Source: Ectobius pallidus
Taxonomy: Eukaryota > Arthropoda > Insecta > Blattodea > Ectobiidae
NCBI GenBank assembly: GCA_964059195.1
Contig: CAXKWD010000001.1
Location: 220,046,484 to 220,110,483 of the forward strand
DNA length: 64,000 nt
Direction: 5' to 3'
Shown here one piece after another: positions 10,115 to 20,855 of this stretch (within the stretch, counting starts at the first letter, position 1; each line of letters begins with the position of its first letter). The position numbers and the translations under genes are program-made. The notes beneath the pieces were generated by a model. The model was not told the DNA's origin. It made no database searches and saw only the letters and a list, made by a program, of their open reading frames with translations.

Positions 10115-10559
10115 TCAATATATAAAAAAAAAAAAGTGTTTTTGTTTTCTTTATGCATTCAATATATTTTATAAAATTTCAGTGAGAACTGCTTGAGCTT
10201 AATTTTCATGGTCTCACGAGGGTATATCGGTAAATTTATGGTGTTTACGTAAAATTTTGTTGTAATGTCTTGGTCGTGCAATAAACCAAGTAATACGTAC
10301 AAGCAACGTAACACTACAGGAAACCGCAAGATGTATGAATGCATGAATGTGATAGGTTCAGAAAACTTGTACATGTGGGACAGGATTTAAGGTGAAGTCT
10401 CGTGTCAGGATAGGAATTAAATTAGTTATGTATTTGTGTAAGATAGTTGCAACACTGGAGGAAAATAAGGTATAATAATTTGTGGAGAGATGCAGTATAT
10501 TCAGCCAGTAAGTCAATCATAGGCTATGATGATTCCTGTCTTAATAGACTGGGGCATAT
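10112..10559 (+). repeat. Duplicate of the retroelement's internal 3' end
   Basis: Nearly identical to 16083-16523, including TTTCAGTGAGAACTGCTTGAGC and the purine-rich GACTGGGGCAT just before the next LTR. It confirms that LTR B also once served as a 3' LTR. Junction with LTR A shows short GTC homology. Confidence 0.8.
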
Positions 10560-11799
10560 ATTGCAGTTCAGATACTTCGGCAAAAAGAAATAAACAAGAT
10601 AACCAAATTAAGTATAATAAATGACAGATTAATTGCCCAAATTTATTCAAACTAAAATCATAAAATCTCATAGCCCGTGTTTGGTCTTAAAATGACCGTG
10701 AAAAGACGGAACATTCATTATAAATATTATTAACTAGAAAGAAGGCAAAGGTAAAAAGTTTAACAACATCATTTTAAATAACTATTAAAATGAGATTGCA
10801 GTGGATAGACAGAGATAGCTGGGAATTTCCCTAGCAGACCTAGCGGGTGCGAGATAATGCAATGCAGTACTCAGGTACAATGTATCGGGAATCTCCCAAG
10901 ATCTTATCACAGAGGGTACTGATCCACTTAAGTAATTCTAAGAAGTCGGCTATTGTGTTTAAGCCTAGCTTCTGATGTTGCTACTGATACAACACGCTGT
11001 CCGAACCTTCTTAGAAATCCGAGACGCTAAGTTGTGGGTTTTGAGAATAAGGGAAAATCCAATTGATTTCCGTGGGAAACTAACATATTATTATTGGTCG
11101 GGAGATTTGCCAATAAGAACTGGTCTATAGTACCACGTGCCGGGATTCACGAATAATAATTAAGAAGAGTAGGGATAAATGTTTGTCCAAGAAAGTTTTC
11201 CTTAGGCCTACCGGGGCACTGTAAAATCACTCTACTTCAAGGCCCCGCGCCTATAACAGTCATATTCAACTCTACTTCAAGGCCCCGTGCCTATAGCAGT
11301 CAAGTCAATTCTACTTCGGGGACTTGTGTCCACCGTATAAAATCACTCTACTTATCTTTGTGGCTTCGTGCCCACAGAATTAATTGGACTTATAAAATTT
11401 TCGCTGTGGAATTAATCGACTTAGAAGGATTCTTACTTTCAATCGCGATTAATCAAAATCATATACGGCAGCAATTGTATCACTAGTAACGATCTACCGA
11501 GAACTTGCAACAATATTAATTATTCACAAACAAATTTTGTAATTATTGTCAATGACTGGACTTGTATTTCCAACGTTTTGAATAAACAGAATATTCCTTC
11601 AGTGTTCAAAGAAACTGCATTATTATTCAAGCAATAATATTAAGGTGTTCTTCGCTTCCTACCCTGAAGCTAGAGGGAAGTGCTCAACGATCGACTGGCA
11701 GACCGGAGGCGAGTTCGACAAATAAAGACAGAAATATTTCAGTATATGCATTATACTGTGGCGCCCAGGCAACCATCATTTTCCACCGAACCGCTGTAC
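10560..11799 (+). repeat. LTR copy B (functional 5' LTR position)
   Basis: A full 1240-bp LTR from ATTGCAGTTC to CCGCTGTAC, followed one base later by the primer-binding site. It has only two of the AAGGCCCCG repeats. The end region contains AATAAACAGAAT and AATAAAGACAG, possible polyadenylation signals. Confidence 0.85.
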
Positions 11800-11800
11800 A

Positions 11801-11818
11801 TGGCGCCCAACGTGGGGC
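11801..11818 (+). promoter_or_regulatory. Primer-binding site for tRNA-Lys1,2
   Basis: TGGCGCCCAACGTGGGGC is the exact 18-base complement of the tRNA-Lys1,2 3' end used by some retroviruses, and it lies one base after the LTR. This sets the minus-strand DNA priming point. Confidence 0.9.
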
Positions 11819-12379
11819 ACGAGTGAAGCTGGACATCAAGGATCACCAACTTCAAAAATCATCCCAAAACGGAAGGAAGACACCGCAGAATTTCTAGAAC
11901 GTCACCCGTAAAGGCACCGCTGGAATTCAAGATCGTGGTACATCAGTTCCGGAGACCGTCGCAGAAAACATCAAAAATCACCAACAGATAAGAACTTAAA
12001 TATACATAGAGTTTCAGTAAAGTAAACAATTTTATTATCAATAATTTAAGAAACAGTAAATATTAATTAAATAAATTAGTAAGCCTGACATCAAAACATA
12101 TTTTTTTAAAAGTTTGCAATTTAAGATCAAAGTAAAATTAAACTGAAACTCACTAAGTAAATTAAAGAATAAATTCAAGTAAAATAAAATCTTTTTCAAA
12201 GTAAAAAGAACTCAGGCATATCGAATATTTATTGTGCAAGGGTATAATTATACATGTTATGCATTATATGTTGAACTTCTTAACCAAAGGTAAGGTAGAT
12301 CGTAAGAGTGTATCAGTACCCTTATAATTTATGTATGTGGCTTAGAAACGGAAAAAAAATTACTAGGAAGAAAATTAAT
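11819..12379 (+). other. Retroelement leader, no gene
   Basis: About 560 bp of AT-rich untranslated leader between primer-binding site and gag. I see no ORF of note. A packaging signal would be expected here but cannot be recognised. Confidence 0.5.
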
Positions 12380-14311
12380 ATGGAAGGTGGAGAGGGGCAC
12401 GACTTGCTTAATGGTGAGGAAATAAATAATTGTAGAATGGAGATAAACAATGAGAACAGTGTCGCGACAGGTGACGGGGTTTTGGAGCAGGGAGGTGATA
12501 ATAGGGAGGAAAATAATGCAACAAATATTCAGCTAACTGAGAGTGAGAGTGTAACTGAACATAGGCCTAGGGAAATAAATCAAACCATAGACCCGAATTC
12601 TATTGCATATTTGATAGCCATGATGAAAGGGCTAGAAAAATCAAGTAATGAAACTAATGAAAGTATGAAAGGACTAGAAAAATCGAGTAATGAAACTAGG
12701 GAAAGTATAAAGGAACTAGAGAAAAATTCTGGGGAAAAGATAGAGAAACTGGGAGATAGGATAGAACAATCGAGCCAAGAACATAGGCAGAATATAGATA
12801 GGCTTGAGAGGGAGCTTAATAATATAAAAGAGGTCCAATCTAACATATGCAACGAAATCAGGGGAGAATTCTGTAGGGAACTTAAAGAAAGTGAAAAAGC
12901 AATGAGGCAAGAAATTAGTGAAAGTCAAGGGGAAATTAGGTCTGAATTAGAGAATAATATGGCATCGGTAGATAGGAAAATAGAAATTCAGGGCAAGAAA
13001 TATGAAGAAAAATTATCAAATGAAAGGAAAATTTTGGAGAAAGAAATACAGAAATCGGAGTCTAGCTTGAAAAAGAATATGGAGACTCAGGTGGGAAAAG
13101 TAAAAGTAGGGTTAGGAGACAAAATCTCGGAAGTAAATGACAAGGTAGTGCATTTAGAAAATATATTAGCGGTTAAAATAGGGGAAATCTCTAAAGAAGT
13201 AAGCACGGTAGCTAAAGAGGTCGAAAATCGTAGGCCTGTAGCAAATAACTATGCTGTAAATTGTAGTGAGAGTATATGTAATGGAATAGGAAATACATAT
13301 AGGCCTCCTAGTGTTGCAAATGAGTCCTGTAATACAGTACACGAGACGGTAGCCACCAGCATGCCGGTAGTTAGCGATAATAGGATTAATATATGTAATT
13401 TAATAGGAAATGAGGTATCACTTCCCAGCTTCAATGAGAGCAACACGAGCCCTCAGAGCTTCTTGAAATCTGTTGAAGAATATTTTACTTTACGGTCTAT
13501 TCCATCTCAGTACAAAATGTTGATCCTCGGTAGAGCCTTAAAAGGAAAAACAAAAGAGTGGTTTGAACTTACAGTACACCCGGAGTGCAACTATGAGGAT
13601 TTTAAGCAGTTATTCTTAGCAAGATATTGGGGTGAGGCGAAGAGAGCTTTAGCTAGAAATGAGGTCTATAATGGGAGATATTCACCTAGGGGCAACGTCT
13701 CTCTATCGGACCATTTCCTAAGAGTTATAGGCCTAATCAAGTTACTAGACCCCGGAATGCCAGAACGCGAGGCCATTCAGCTTGTGACGAGACATTTTCA
13801 GCCGGAAATATGTAACCTGCTTATAGTATCATGTCCCCAAACTTATAGCAAGGCTTTGGAGTTATTATCTAGTTTCGAAGTAGGAACTAACAGAGAAGAG
13901 CGTAGCGATAATAGGAGACAAAATGGACCGGATAATATGCAAATGAATCAAGATACGAGAGGAGGTCCAAATAATGACAGAGGTAGATGGAACCAAGGAC
14001 ATGCCAACAGAAATGCGGAATCGAACAGAGGACCCCCTAATAATAACTCATATAGAAATAATGGGAACCAAAACTGGAGGGGAAATAATCAAGAGAATAG
14101 GCCTCAAGACAGACAAGTAAATAATGTTCGATTTCATGGCAGGATGCAGAACGAAGTAGGAGAACGAATTCCAGAAAACCAGGGGGGCATTAACATAGAA
14201 GGTGAAAGGAATCAGGCGCATAGCACGGGAAATCACAATGATATTCAGGGAGACATTCGTCACAGAAATGACGAAAGGCATGTAGCGCAAGACAGGCCTT
14301 TAAACTATTAG
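12380..14311 (+). CDS. gag: Gag-like polyprotein of the LTR retroelement
   Basis: The frame is open from 12308. I place the start at the ATG giving MEGGEGHD (12380), though an in-frame ATG at 12335 is possible. After an acidic N-terminus comes a long charged coiled coil (about 220 residues) with KGLEKSSNET repeats. A Ty3-type capsid region follows (SFLKSVEEYFTLRSIPS, KEWFELTV, FKQLFLARYWG) and then an Asn/Arg/Gly-rich basic tail without a CCHC knuckle, which may replace the zinc finger for RNA binding. The last codons, CCT TTA AAC TAT TAG, contain a -1 slippery heptamer just before the stop. There are no internal stops over 640 codons. The protein should form the particle and package the RNA. 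Confidence 0.85.
   Translation: MEGGEGHDLLNGEEINNCRMEINNENSVATGDGVLEQGGDNREENNATNIQLTESESVTEHRPREINQTIDPNSIAYLIAMMKGLEKSSNETNESMKGLEKSSNETRESIKELEKNSGEKIEKLGDRIEQSSQEHRQNIDRLERELNNIKEVQSNICNEIRGEFCRELKESEKAMRQEISESQGEIRSELENNMASVDRKIEIQGKKYEEKLSNERKILEKEIQKSESSLKKNMETQVGKVKVGLGDKISEVNDKVVHLENILAVKIGEISKEVSTVAKEVENRRPVANNYAVNCSESICNGIGNTYRPPSVANESCNTVHETVATSMPVVSDNRINICNLIGNEVSLPSFNESNTSPQSFLKSVEEYFTLRSIPSQYKMLILGRALKGKTKEWFELTVHPECNYEDFKQLFLARYWGEAKRALARNEVYNGRYSPRGNVSLSDHFLRVIGLIKLLDPGMPEREAIQLVTRHFQPEICNLLIVSCPQTYSKALELLSSFEVGTNREERSDNRRQNGPDNMQMNQDTRGGPNNDRGRWNQGHANRNAESNRGPPNNNSYRNNGNQNWRGNNQENRPQDRQVNNVRFHGRMQNEVGERIPENQGGINIEGERNQAHSTGNHNDIQGDIRHRNDERHVAQDRPLNY
14299..14305 (+). promoter_or_regulatory. 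Programmed -1 frameshift site T TTA AAC
   Basis: TTTAAAC sits in the gag frame as T TTA AAC, two codons before the gag stop (14309-14311). Slipping back one base enters the protease frame, which is open from here through DTG. The heptamer matches the X XXY YYZ rule exactly. I could not identify a clear downstream pseudoknot by eye. Confidence 0.75.
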
Positions 14312-15543
14312 GAGACGCATTTGGAGGTCGAAATGACGTCACACAGACCGAGGGATTACAAGGATTAAAAAGACCTAATAATGAAAATAAAACACGAGAG
14401 AAGGGGTGCGTAGTAGGATGTGCAAATAGAGAGGGTATAACACCCACATATCCGCCATTAATAAGGGTAAAAATAGACCAATTTGAAGTCGATATGTTGG
14501 TGGACACTGGCTGTAATTTTTCTCTAATAAACGAAAGATTCTATGAAACGCTGAAAGCAGCAAGAGTGCGCGTTCAGGAATTGAAAGTACATGGCCTATA
14601 CGCACAAACTGCAATTGGTGCCAAATCCCATAAAATTGAGCATCAGTGTATGTTGCCAGTGGATATTGAGGGAAAGAAGTTAGAAGTCTACTTTTTGACA
14701 ATAAAACATTTAGCACATAAATTAATTCTGGGTTGTGATTCTATGACAGATCAACTAATGAGAATAAATTTTGAAGAAAATTGGGTAGAAATGGAAATAG
14801 ATGAGAAAGAAAAGTTACGTGTACCGTTTTTATCTAATGAAAATATAATTACTAAGGAATTGGAGTGCCAAAATGAAGATGTATTATTACGTGAACCTTT
14901 CGTGGTGGAATCAGTCGGAGTGCTAGAGGGAAATAGTATCGACGAATATAGGCCTATGGGAATTAAACCGGCCGTATTTATATATGAAGGTGATAATGAG
15001 GCTGATTGTGACGAAAGTGTCGCAGAGTTACAGGGAATGGAATCTGATATTGTTTGGGAGGACGAAGAATATGATCATTTGTGCATTAAGGGGTCTAATA
15101 ATTATGTAGATGAAAATGAATGTGAAACGGTACACGCGAATTTTACTAACATTAGTCAGAATGGAGGAAATGAAGAGGAAAATGTTGATATCGAATTAAT
15201 TCTCAGAGAGAAAGTAGAAGAAATTGATGTGCTATCAGATGGTCAAAAGTCGACTTTATATAACATGCTTTATAAGAACAAAGCAGTGTTCAGTTCAACT
15301 CCAGGCCTATTTCGGGGTTACCAACGCAAATTGAAATTAAAACAAGAAATTCCTGAGCGTCGCTATAAGAGTAGGCCTGTACCAATTTCAATGATGGAAG
15401 AAGCCTGTAAGCAAATAAATCCGATTTGTGGTGTAGTGAAAGCACATGGAAAACTACGTTTAACCTTTGACTCTAGTTATCTTAAATTATTCATAGAAGC
15501 AGAAAATTTTTGGGCAGAACCAATAAAGGATATAAATCCGTAA
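14302..15543 (+). CDS. pro-pol: Protease and start of reverse transcriptase, in the -1 frame (pol, internally deleted)
   Basis: The frame continues from the slippery site without a stop, so the product is probably a Gag-Pro fusion. MLVDTGCNFSLIN (from 14494) is the retropepsin active site, and LAHKLILGCDSM is the second conserved protease segment. Further on, FSSTPGLFRGYQRKLKLKQ and RPVPISMMEEACKQI are the start of a Ty3-type reverse transcriptase. The chain then jumps to NPICGVVKAHGKLRLTFDSSYL, missing about 20 residues, and stops after AEPIKDINP. The YXDD box, RNase H and integrase are absent. This is a deletion derivative that would need enzymes from an intact relative. Confidence 0.85.
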   Translation, partial: KLLGDAFGGRNDVTQTEGLQGLKRPNNENKTREKGCVVGCANREGITPTYPPLIRVKIDQFEVDMLVDTGCNFSLINERFYETLKAARVRVQELKVHGLYAQTAIGAKSHKIEHQCMLPVDIEGKKLEVYFLTIKHLAHKLILGCDSMTDQLMRINFEENWVEMEIDEKEKLRVPFLSNENIITKELECQNEDVLLREPFVVESVGVLEGNSIDEYRPMGIKPAVFIYEGDNEADCDESVAELQGMESDIVWEDEEYDHLCIKGSNNYVDENECETVHANFTNISQNGGNEEENVDIELILREKVEEIDVLSDGQKSTLYNMLYKNKAVFSSTPGLFRGYQRKLKLKQEIPERRYKSRPVPISMMEEACKQINPICGVVKAHGKLRLTFDSSYLKLFIEAENFWAEPIKDINP

Positions 15544-15578
15544 AATGTATTCAGATGATCAGTGATTTTGTGTGACGT

Positions 15579-15697
15579 CATTTATCGACAAACGTATTGT
15601 ATATATGAACAAATTAGAGGCATACGACCCGGAAAAAGACAGAATTGTAGGAAGATACAACCTGTCCTTCATTAAACCATACATAAGGGCAGAATAA
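15579..15697 (+). pseudogene. C-terminal scrap of pol (integrase end)
   Basis: A short frame with MNKLEAYDPEKD and GRYNLSFIKPYIRAE ending in TAA looks like the tail of a Ty3-type integrase. Its closeness to the broken RT (40 bp) marks the far edge of a multi-kilobase internal deletion. Confidence 0.55.
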
Positions 15698-15857
15698 CCG
15701 AAATGCATTGTACTGAGTTGGAATAATGTAGGCCTATAACCTGTAATGTATATTTTACGCGGCGAAATAGCTATTGGCATGATAGGTTATCAGTCCCACA
15801 TAGGTTTAGGATTATAGGAATGTGTGTGAATGAGAGTAAAATATACGTGTGTGTATT

Positions 15858-16107
15858 GCATTCTTTATAATATAGTGCAAGTGTAGTGAGAACTGCTTGA
15901 TCGACCTTGTCAAAGTCTCATGGTAAAAGAGTGTTTCTTTGCATTCTTTATAATATAGTGTAGGTGTAGTGAGAACTGCTTGATCGACCTTGTCAAAGTC
16001 TCATGGTAAAAGAGTGTTTCTTTGCATTCTTTATAATATAGTGTAGGTGTAGTGAGAACTGCTTGATCGACCTTGTCAAAGTCTCAATATAAAAAAAAGT
16101 GTTTTTG
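15858..16107 (+). repeat. 83-bp tandem repeat, three copies, in the retroelement 3' region
   Basis: GCATTCTTTATAATATAGTG recurs at 15858, 15941 and 16024 (period 83), each followed by GTAGTGAGAACTGCTTGATC and GTCAAAGTCTCA. A diverged fourth unit continues to about 16200. Confidence 0.9.
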
Positions 16108-16523
16108 TTTTTCTTTATGCATTCAATATATTTTATAAAATTTCAGTGAGAACTGCTTGAGCTTAATTTTCATGGTCTCACGAGGGTATATCGGTAAATT
16201 TATGGTGTTTACGTAAAATTTTGTTGTAATGTCTTGGTCGTGCAATAAACCAAGTAATACGTACAAGCAACGTAACACTACAGGAAACCGCAAGATGTAT
16301 GAATGCATGAATGTGATAGGTTCAGAAAACTTGTACATGTGGGACAGGATTTAAGGTGAAGTCTCGTGTCAGGATAGGAATTAAATTAGTTATGTATTTG
16401 TGTAAGATAGTTGCAACACTGGAGGAAAATAAGGTATAATATTTTGTGGAGAGATGCAGTATATTCAGCCAGTAAGTCAATCATAGGCTATGATGATTCC
16501 TGTCTTAATAGACTGGGGCATAT

Positions 16524-17797
16524 ATTGCAGTTCAGATACTTCGGCAAAAAGAAATAAACAAGATAACCAAATTAAGTATAATAAATGACAGATTAATTGC
16601 CCAAATTTATTCAAACTAAAATCATAAAATCTCATAGCCCGTGTTTGGTCTTAAAATGACCGTGAAAAGACGGAACATTCATTATAAATATTATTAACTA
16701 GAAAGAAGGCAAAGGTAAAGAGTTTAACAACATCATTTTAAATAACTATTAAAATGAGATTGCAGGGAATAGACGGAGAAGCTGGGAATTTCCCTAGCAG
16801 ACCTAGCGGGTGCGAGATAAGGCAATGCAGTACTCAGGTACAATGTATCGGGAATCTCCCAAGATCTTATCACAGAGGGTACTGATCCACTTAAGTAATT
16901 CTAAGAAGTCGGCTATTGTGTTTAAGCCTAGCTTCTGATGTTGCTACTGATACAACACGCTGTCCGAACCTTCTTAGAAATCCGAGACGCTAAGTTGTGG
17001 GTTTTGAGAATAAGGGAAAATCCAATTGATTTCCGTGGGAAACTAACATATTATTATTGGTCGGGAGAGTTGCCAATAAGAACTGGTCTATAGTACCACG
17101 TGCCGGGATTCACGAATAATAATTAAGAAGAGTAGGGATAAATGTTTGTCCAAGAAAGTTTTCCTTAGGCCTACCGGGGCACTGTAAAATCACTCTACTT
17201 CAAGGCCCCGCGCCTATAACAGTCATATTCAACTTTACTTCAAGGCCCCGTGCCTAGAGCAGTCAACAGGACTCTACTTCAAGGCCCCGTGCCTAGAACA
17301 GTCAAAATCACTCTACGTCGAGGCCGCGTGCCTACATCAATCACTCTACTTATCTTTGAGGCCGCGTGCCCACAGAATTAATTGGACTTATAAAATTTTC
17401 GCTGTGGAATTAATCGACTTAGAAGGATTCTTACTTTCAATCGCGATTAATCAAAATCATATACGGCAGCAATTGTATCACTAGTAACGATCTACCGAGA
17501 ACTTGCAACAATATTAATTATTCACAAACAAATTTTGTAATTATTGTCAATGACTGGACTTGTATTTCCAACGTTTTGAATAAACAGAATATTCCTTCAG
17601 TGTTCAAAGAAACTGCATTATTATTCAAGCAATAATATTAAGGTGTTCTTCGCTTCCTACCCTGAAGCTAGAGGGAAGTGCTCAACGATCGACTGGCAGA
17701 CCGGAGGCGAGTTCGACAAATAAAGACAGAAATATTTCAGTATATGCATTATACTGTGGCGCCCAGGCAACCATCATTTTCCACCGAACCGCTGTAC
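16524..17797 (+). repeat. LTR copy C (3' LTR)
   Basis: A full 1274-bp LTR, closest to copy A at the sites that separate A from B. It has four AAGGCCCCG-type repeats, the last diverged to CGAGGCCGCG. It ends CCGCTGTAC and is followed by GCAT, the target duplication. Confidence 0.85.
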
Positions 17798-18629
17798 GCA
17801 TTTACTCCTCTCCATGTGACGACTCAGGTTGCGTAATCACGCGCAACCTTACTGTATAGATCGTCCCAGCCTTAAAAGACAGTATTGAGTTAAATGTAGT
17901 ATTTGCATCTCACTTGCACTCGTACGTTCTGCAATTAGCTTCGTCCTTTTCTATCCCGACAATGTTGCCATTTTCCAAAGTGATAAATGTAATAATGTGA
18001 TTGCGTGGTCTGACAGGGAATTTTCCGCACTTTCTAATGATGTCAATTGTAAAGCCATAAATAATTAATATGAGGCCTATTTTTCATAATTACGTTATTT
18101 TGGCGGAAGTCAATATTTTTGCACATTAATAACTTATCACGCGATAGACAGAAAACTAATAATCAAAACAAGTAAAGATTTTTTTCTTGGACTGCCTGAT
18201 GGTGAAAGAAAGTACTCCCTTTCCGTCGGCAATAAATTTTACATAAGAAGAAAGCTATATATTTTTTTATTAAGTGCTACCTGAAAATTCTCGGACGGCA
18301 ACACAGAAGAGTTAGGTAGTGAGTAACATACTTTGGTATTGACTTTACGTTGGTGACTAAGCGAGAAGAAATGTTTATAGATGTCTGAAAAAGTATTTAA
18401 AACAAACCAGAGCTCTCTATCATGTAGCATTAATAAATTATCACAGTTTTCCCGAGCTCAGCATTCTCGCGCTCATGACTTGGTTGCTTTGAGATTTTGT
18501 GTACTCAGATGTTTCTTCGACTATCGTGTCTTCTTCAGAGCTCATTGTTATATAGTAGCTGTGTAGTGAAGTTTAACTTTGATGTGAAGTGGTTCTTGTG
18601 TTTTTTTAAATTAAATTTTATATTAATTA

Positions 18630-18850
18630 TGAATAGAGGAACTAGAAATCTTAGTGTTGACAAATTGCGCAGTAAAGAGCGAATTATAGTATTAAATATA
18701 CTTAATTATTTCTTGAAGAAAATGAACGTTACCCAGGCAATTAAAGAGATAGCAGAAGCTACCGGGTGTCCAGAAAGTTTACTGTATAGAATAAGAAAAG
18801 AAAAAACTAAAGGCCCTCTGAGAAGGAATAATACTACTCCCAGAGGATAG
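18630..18850 (+). pseudogene. N-terminal helix-turn-helix of a Tc1-like transposase
   Basis: From the ATG at 18630 the frame reads MNRGTRNLSVDKLRSKER, then NVTQAIKEIAEATGCPESLLYRIRKE, a helix-turn-helix DNA-binding fold as in Tc1/IS630-type transposases. It stops after TTPRG. The DDE domain is missing, so it is a remnant, or the first exon of a lost gene. Confidence 0.55.
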
Positions 18851-19199
18851 TGAACAGGCCTAAAGGCATGTAATGTATTTTAACTATTACTTCCCTTTAT
18901 AATTATATTCTTGAAAATTATAACACAATAATAGTAATAATAATATCAATAATAATAATAATAATAATGATGAAAAATAATATTATCGAAATGAAATTTA
19001 ATATTAAATTTAACATTTATAAGTTATTAGCTTAAAGGACCCGGCGTCACCTGGTTTTGTATTTTACTTGTACTTCGAAGTCAATTTTGGAGGAAGCCCC
19101 TTTAATTTTCAAAATTTAGGCCCTAGAGAAAGCACAACTTGTCACACTCAAGGACCCTATTACTTCTAAAGACCATGGAGGGTGGGGTTGACGTAAGAA

Positions 19200-19990
19200 G
19201 AGACAGAAATTCCTATTAGTATTTCTTTTCTGTGTGTCAAGTCGTAAAATGAGCCAAAAGAATGTAGATTTAAACGTCATTTAATAGGGATTAAAACATT
19301 TAAGGGACTTTTTTTTCCCCCAAATTTAGTTTTACCTAAGTTTTTCTCCTGGTTCTGTTAGCTCTGTGTAAAGTCTGGCAAAAATTGATCAGAGAATTTA
19401 GATTTAAATAACATTTATATAATAGGGGTTGCAACATTTAAGGAGTGGTTTCATCCAAATAAACTTTGGTTAAACATTTATCTTGATTCAATAGGTTCTT
19501 GGTATAAAGTCTGATAAAACTGGTCAAAGGATGTAGATAAATATATATAACAAAATAGGGGTGAAAGATCTAAAATGTGGTTTGTTCCAAAATTAGTTTT
19601 CCTACCATTTTCTCCTGATTCTGTACGTTCTGTGTACAAAGTCTGTTAAAAACACGTCAAGAATGTAGAGCTAAATTTTGGTGGTGTAATAAGGGTAGAA
19701 ACATTTAAAGGGTGGCTTCTTCCAAAATTAACTTCGCCTAATTTTTCTCTTGCTTTTATAGGGTCTGTGTGTAAAGTTTGGTAAAAATCGTTCAAACAAT
19801 GTAGACTAGTAAAAAAATCACAAAGTAGGGATTGAAAATTTCGCAAGGGGTGTTTTTTTCGAGAATGATTGTATCGTAGAATTTTTTCTTGATTCCACAG
19901 GGTACACGTGTAACATTTTGTAGACATTGGTCAGAAAATGTAGATTTGTGGGCCTATAGAGAAAATATTACTCATGGGGGTTGAAAATAA
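19200..19990. repeat. Diverged tandem repeat, about 135-bp period, six units
   Basis: The motif TTCTCCTGATTCTGT..., then GTAAAGTCTGGTAAAA, then CA(A/G)AGAATGTAGATTTAAA recurs near 19212, 19341, 19481, 19611, 19746 and 19881. Units differ at many sites, so the array is old. Confidence 0.7.
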
Positions 19991-20544
19991 GGAAATAAGG
20001 GAAGAAGGGTGTGCCGTCGTTCTATCTGCAGGGCATGATTTACATTAATTATTATGTACAAGAAACAAATTTCGAGGTTTTCACGAGGTTTAAGAGCTTT
20101 TTCACATCATGTGCCGGGCCTTGTAATGTGAGTAGATCTGGCATCAGTGCGCTGCATATGACCAATACTGTCTTTTAAGGTTGGGACGGTCTATAGATTC
20201 AAATTTAAAAAAAATAAAAATACCTTAAAACTAGTTAAAAATATGCCACATAAGCACTAAAATGTTGAAATATAATGCTTTTATAAAAAATCATGAAAAT
20301 ATTCAGTTATATGCACCATATAATCATGTTTAAATGACTGAAAATTACATAATTCGTACACATAATGTATAAGCATACGTTTTTAACCCCTAAGAAAAAA
20401 CATGCAAATGCATGAACTTCCGGGCCCTAATTATCACATAAGTTCTTAAGGGGGGGAAAATTTGGTAAATCCAGGATAACTTATATTTATTCTCAACATT
20501 ACACTTTAAACTTCAGAGGGAAACCTAACACTTAATACGTGTTG

Positions 20545-20855
20545 CACGTGGTAATTAAATCTCGGAGGATGAAATGGGCTGGGCATGTTGCGCGCATAGG
20601 GGAGGAATCTCAAAAGTATTGACTGGAGACCCGAAGGGAAAAGATCACTTTGAAGATCTAGACGTAGGTGAGAGGACAATATTAGATAGATTAAAGGGAA
20701 GTAGGATTTGCGAGGGATGATTGGATGGAATTAGCACAGAATAGGGTGAATGGCGGTCTCAGGTAAGCGCGGCAATGAACCTTCGGGTTCCATAAAATAG
20801 ATAATATTCCTTTAGCTTGCTGAGGAATTGTCTATTGCCATTGAGTAAGTAAGTT
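20545..20855 (+). mobile_element. LINE 3' end, decayed
   Basis: AAATGGGCTGGGCATGTTGCGCGCAT encodes the usual KWAGHVARI end of an endonuclease/RT LINE, but later frames are broken. The end GGTTCCATAAAATAGATAAT ... CTATTGCCATTGAGTAAGTAAG recurs at 31498-31593. Confidence 0.65.

Larger units (their letters stand above)
9006..17797 (+). mobile_element. Ty3-like LTR retroelement with three LTRs, pol-deleted
   Basis: The structure is LTR A (9006-10114), 3' internal fragment (10112-10559), LTR B (10560-11799), leader, gag, pro, deleted pol (to 15697), 3' repeats, then LTR C (16524-17797), all flanked by GCAT. Gag-capsid, DTG protease and Ty3-type RT beginnings place it in Ty3/gypsy-like elements. 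The central reverse transcriptase, RNase H and integrase are gone, so it cannot move by itself. The extra LTR suggests recombination or template switching between two copies. Confidence 0.85.
17859..20191 (+). mobile_element. Tc1/mariner-type element, transposase mostly lost
   Basis: About 29-bp inverted ends (GATCGTCCCAGCCTTAAAAG and its complement ending GGGACGGTC) are flanked by TATA on both sides, which includes the TA duplication of this superfamily. Inside, 18630-18850 encodes the first helix-turn-helix of a transposase. The remainder is untranslated and includes a diverged tandem repeat (about 19200-19990). It sits in the hAT element between the retroelement and the right hAT end. Confidence 0.75.
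4253..20429 (-). mobile_element. hAT element expanded by nested insertions (16.2 kb)
   Basis: The left end TAGGGCCCGGAAGTTCATGC and the right end (its reverse complement, 20410-20429) are flanked by the exact 8-bp duplication ATTATCAC (4245-4252 and 20430-20437), the hallmark of hAT insertion. Both subterminal regions are rich in ATGCA-type motifs. The transposase gene runs on the minus strand from 8310 to 4414 and is broken by later insertions at 5171-5900, 5952-7045 and about 7458-8055. Upstream of the gene lie further insertions at 8414-8937, 9006-17797 and 17859-20191. Removing these leaves an element of roughly 3 kb, a normal hAT size. Confidence 0.85.

Noticed and set aside
12308..12379. 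gag start at 12308
   Set aside because: The codon there is GTG. ATG at 12335 or 12380 is the better choice for a eukaryotic element.
12580..12852. Minus-strand ORF within gag
   Set aside because: It is the complement of the gag coiled-coil repeats.
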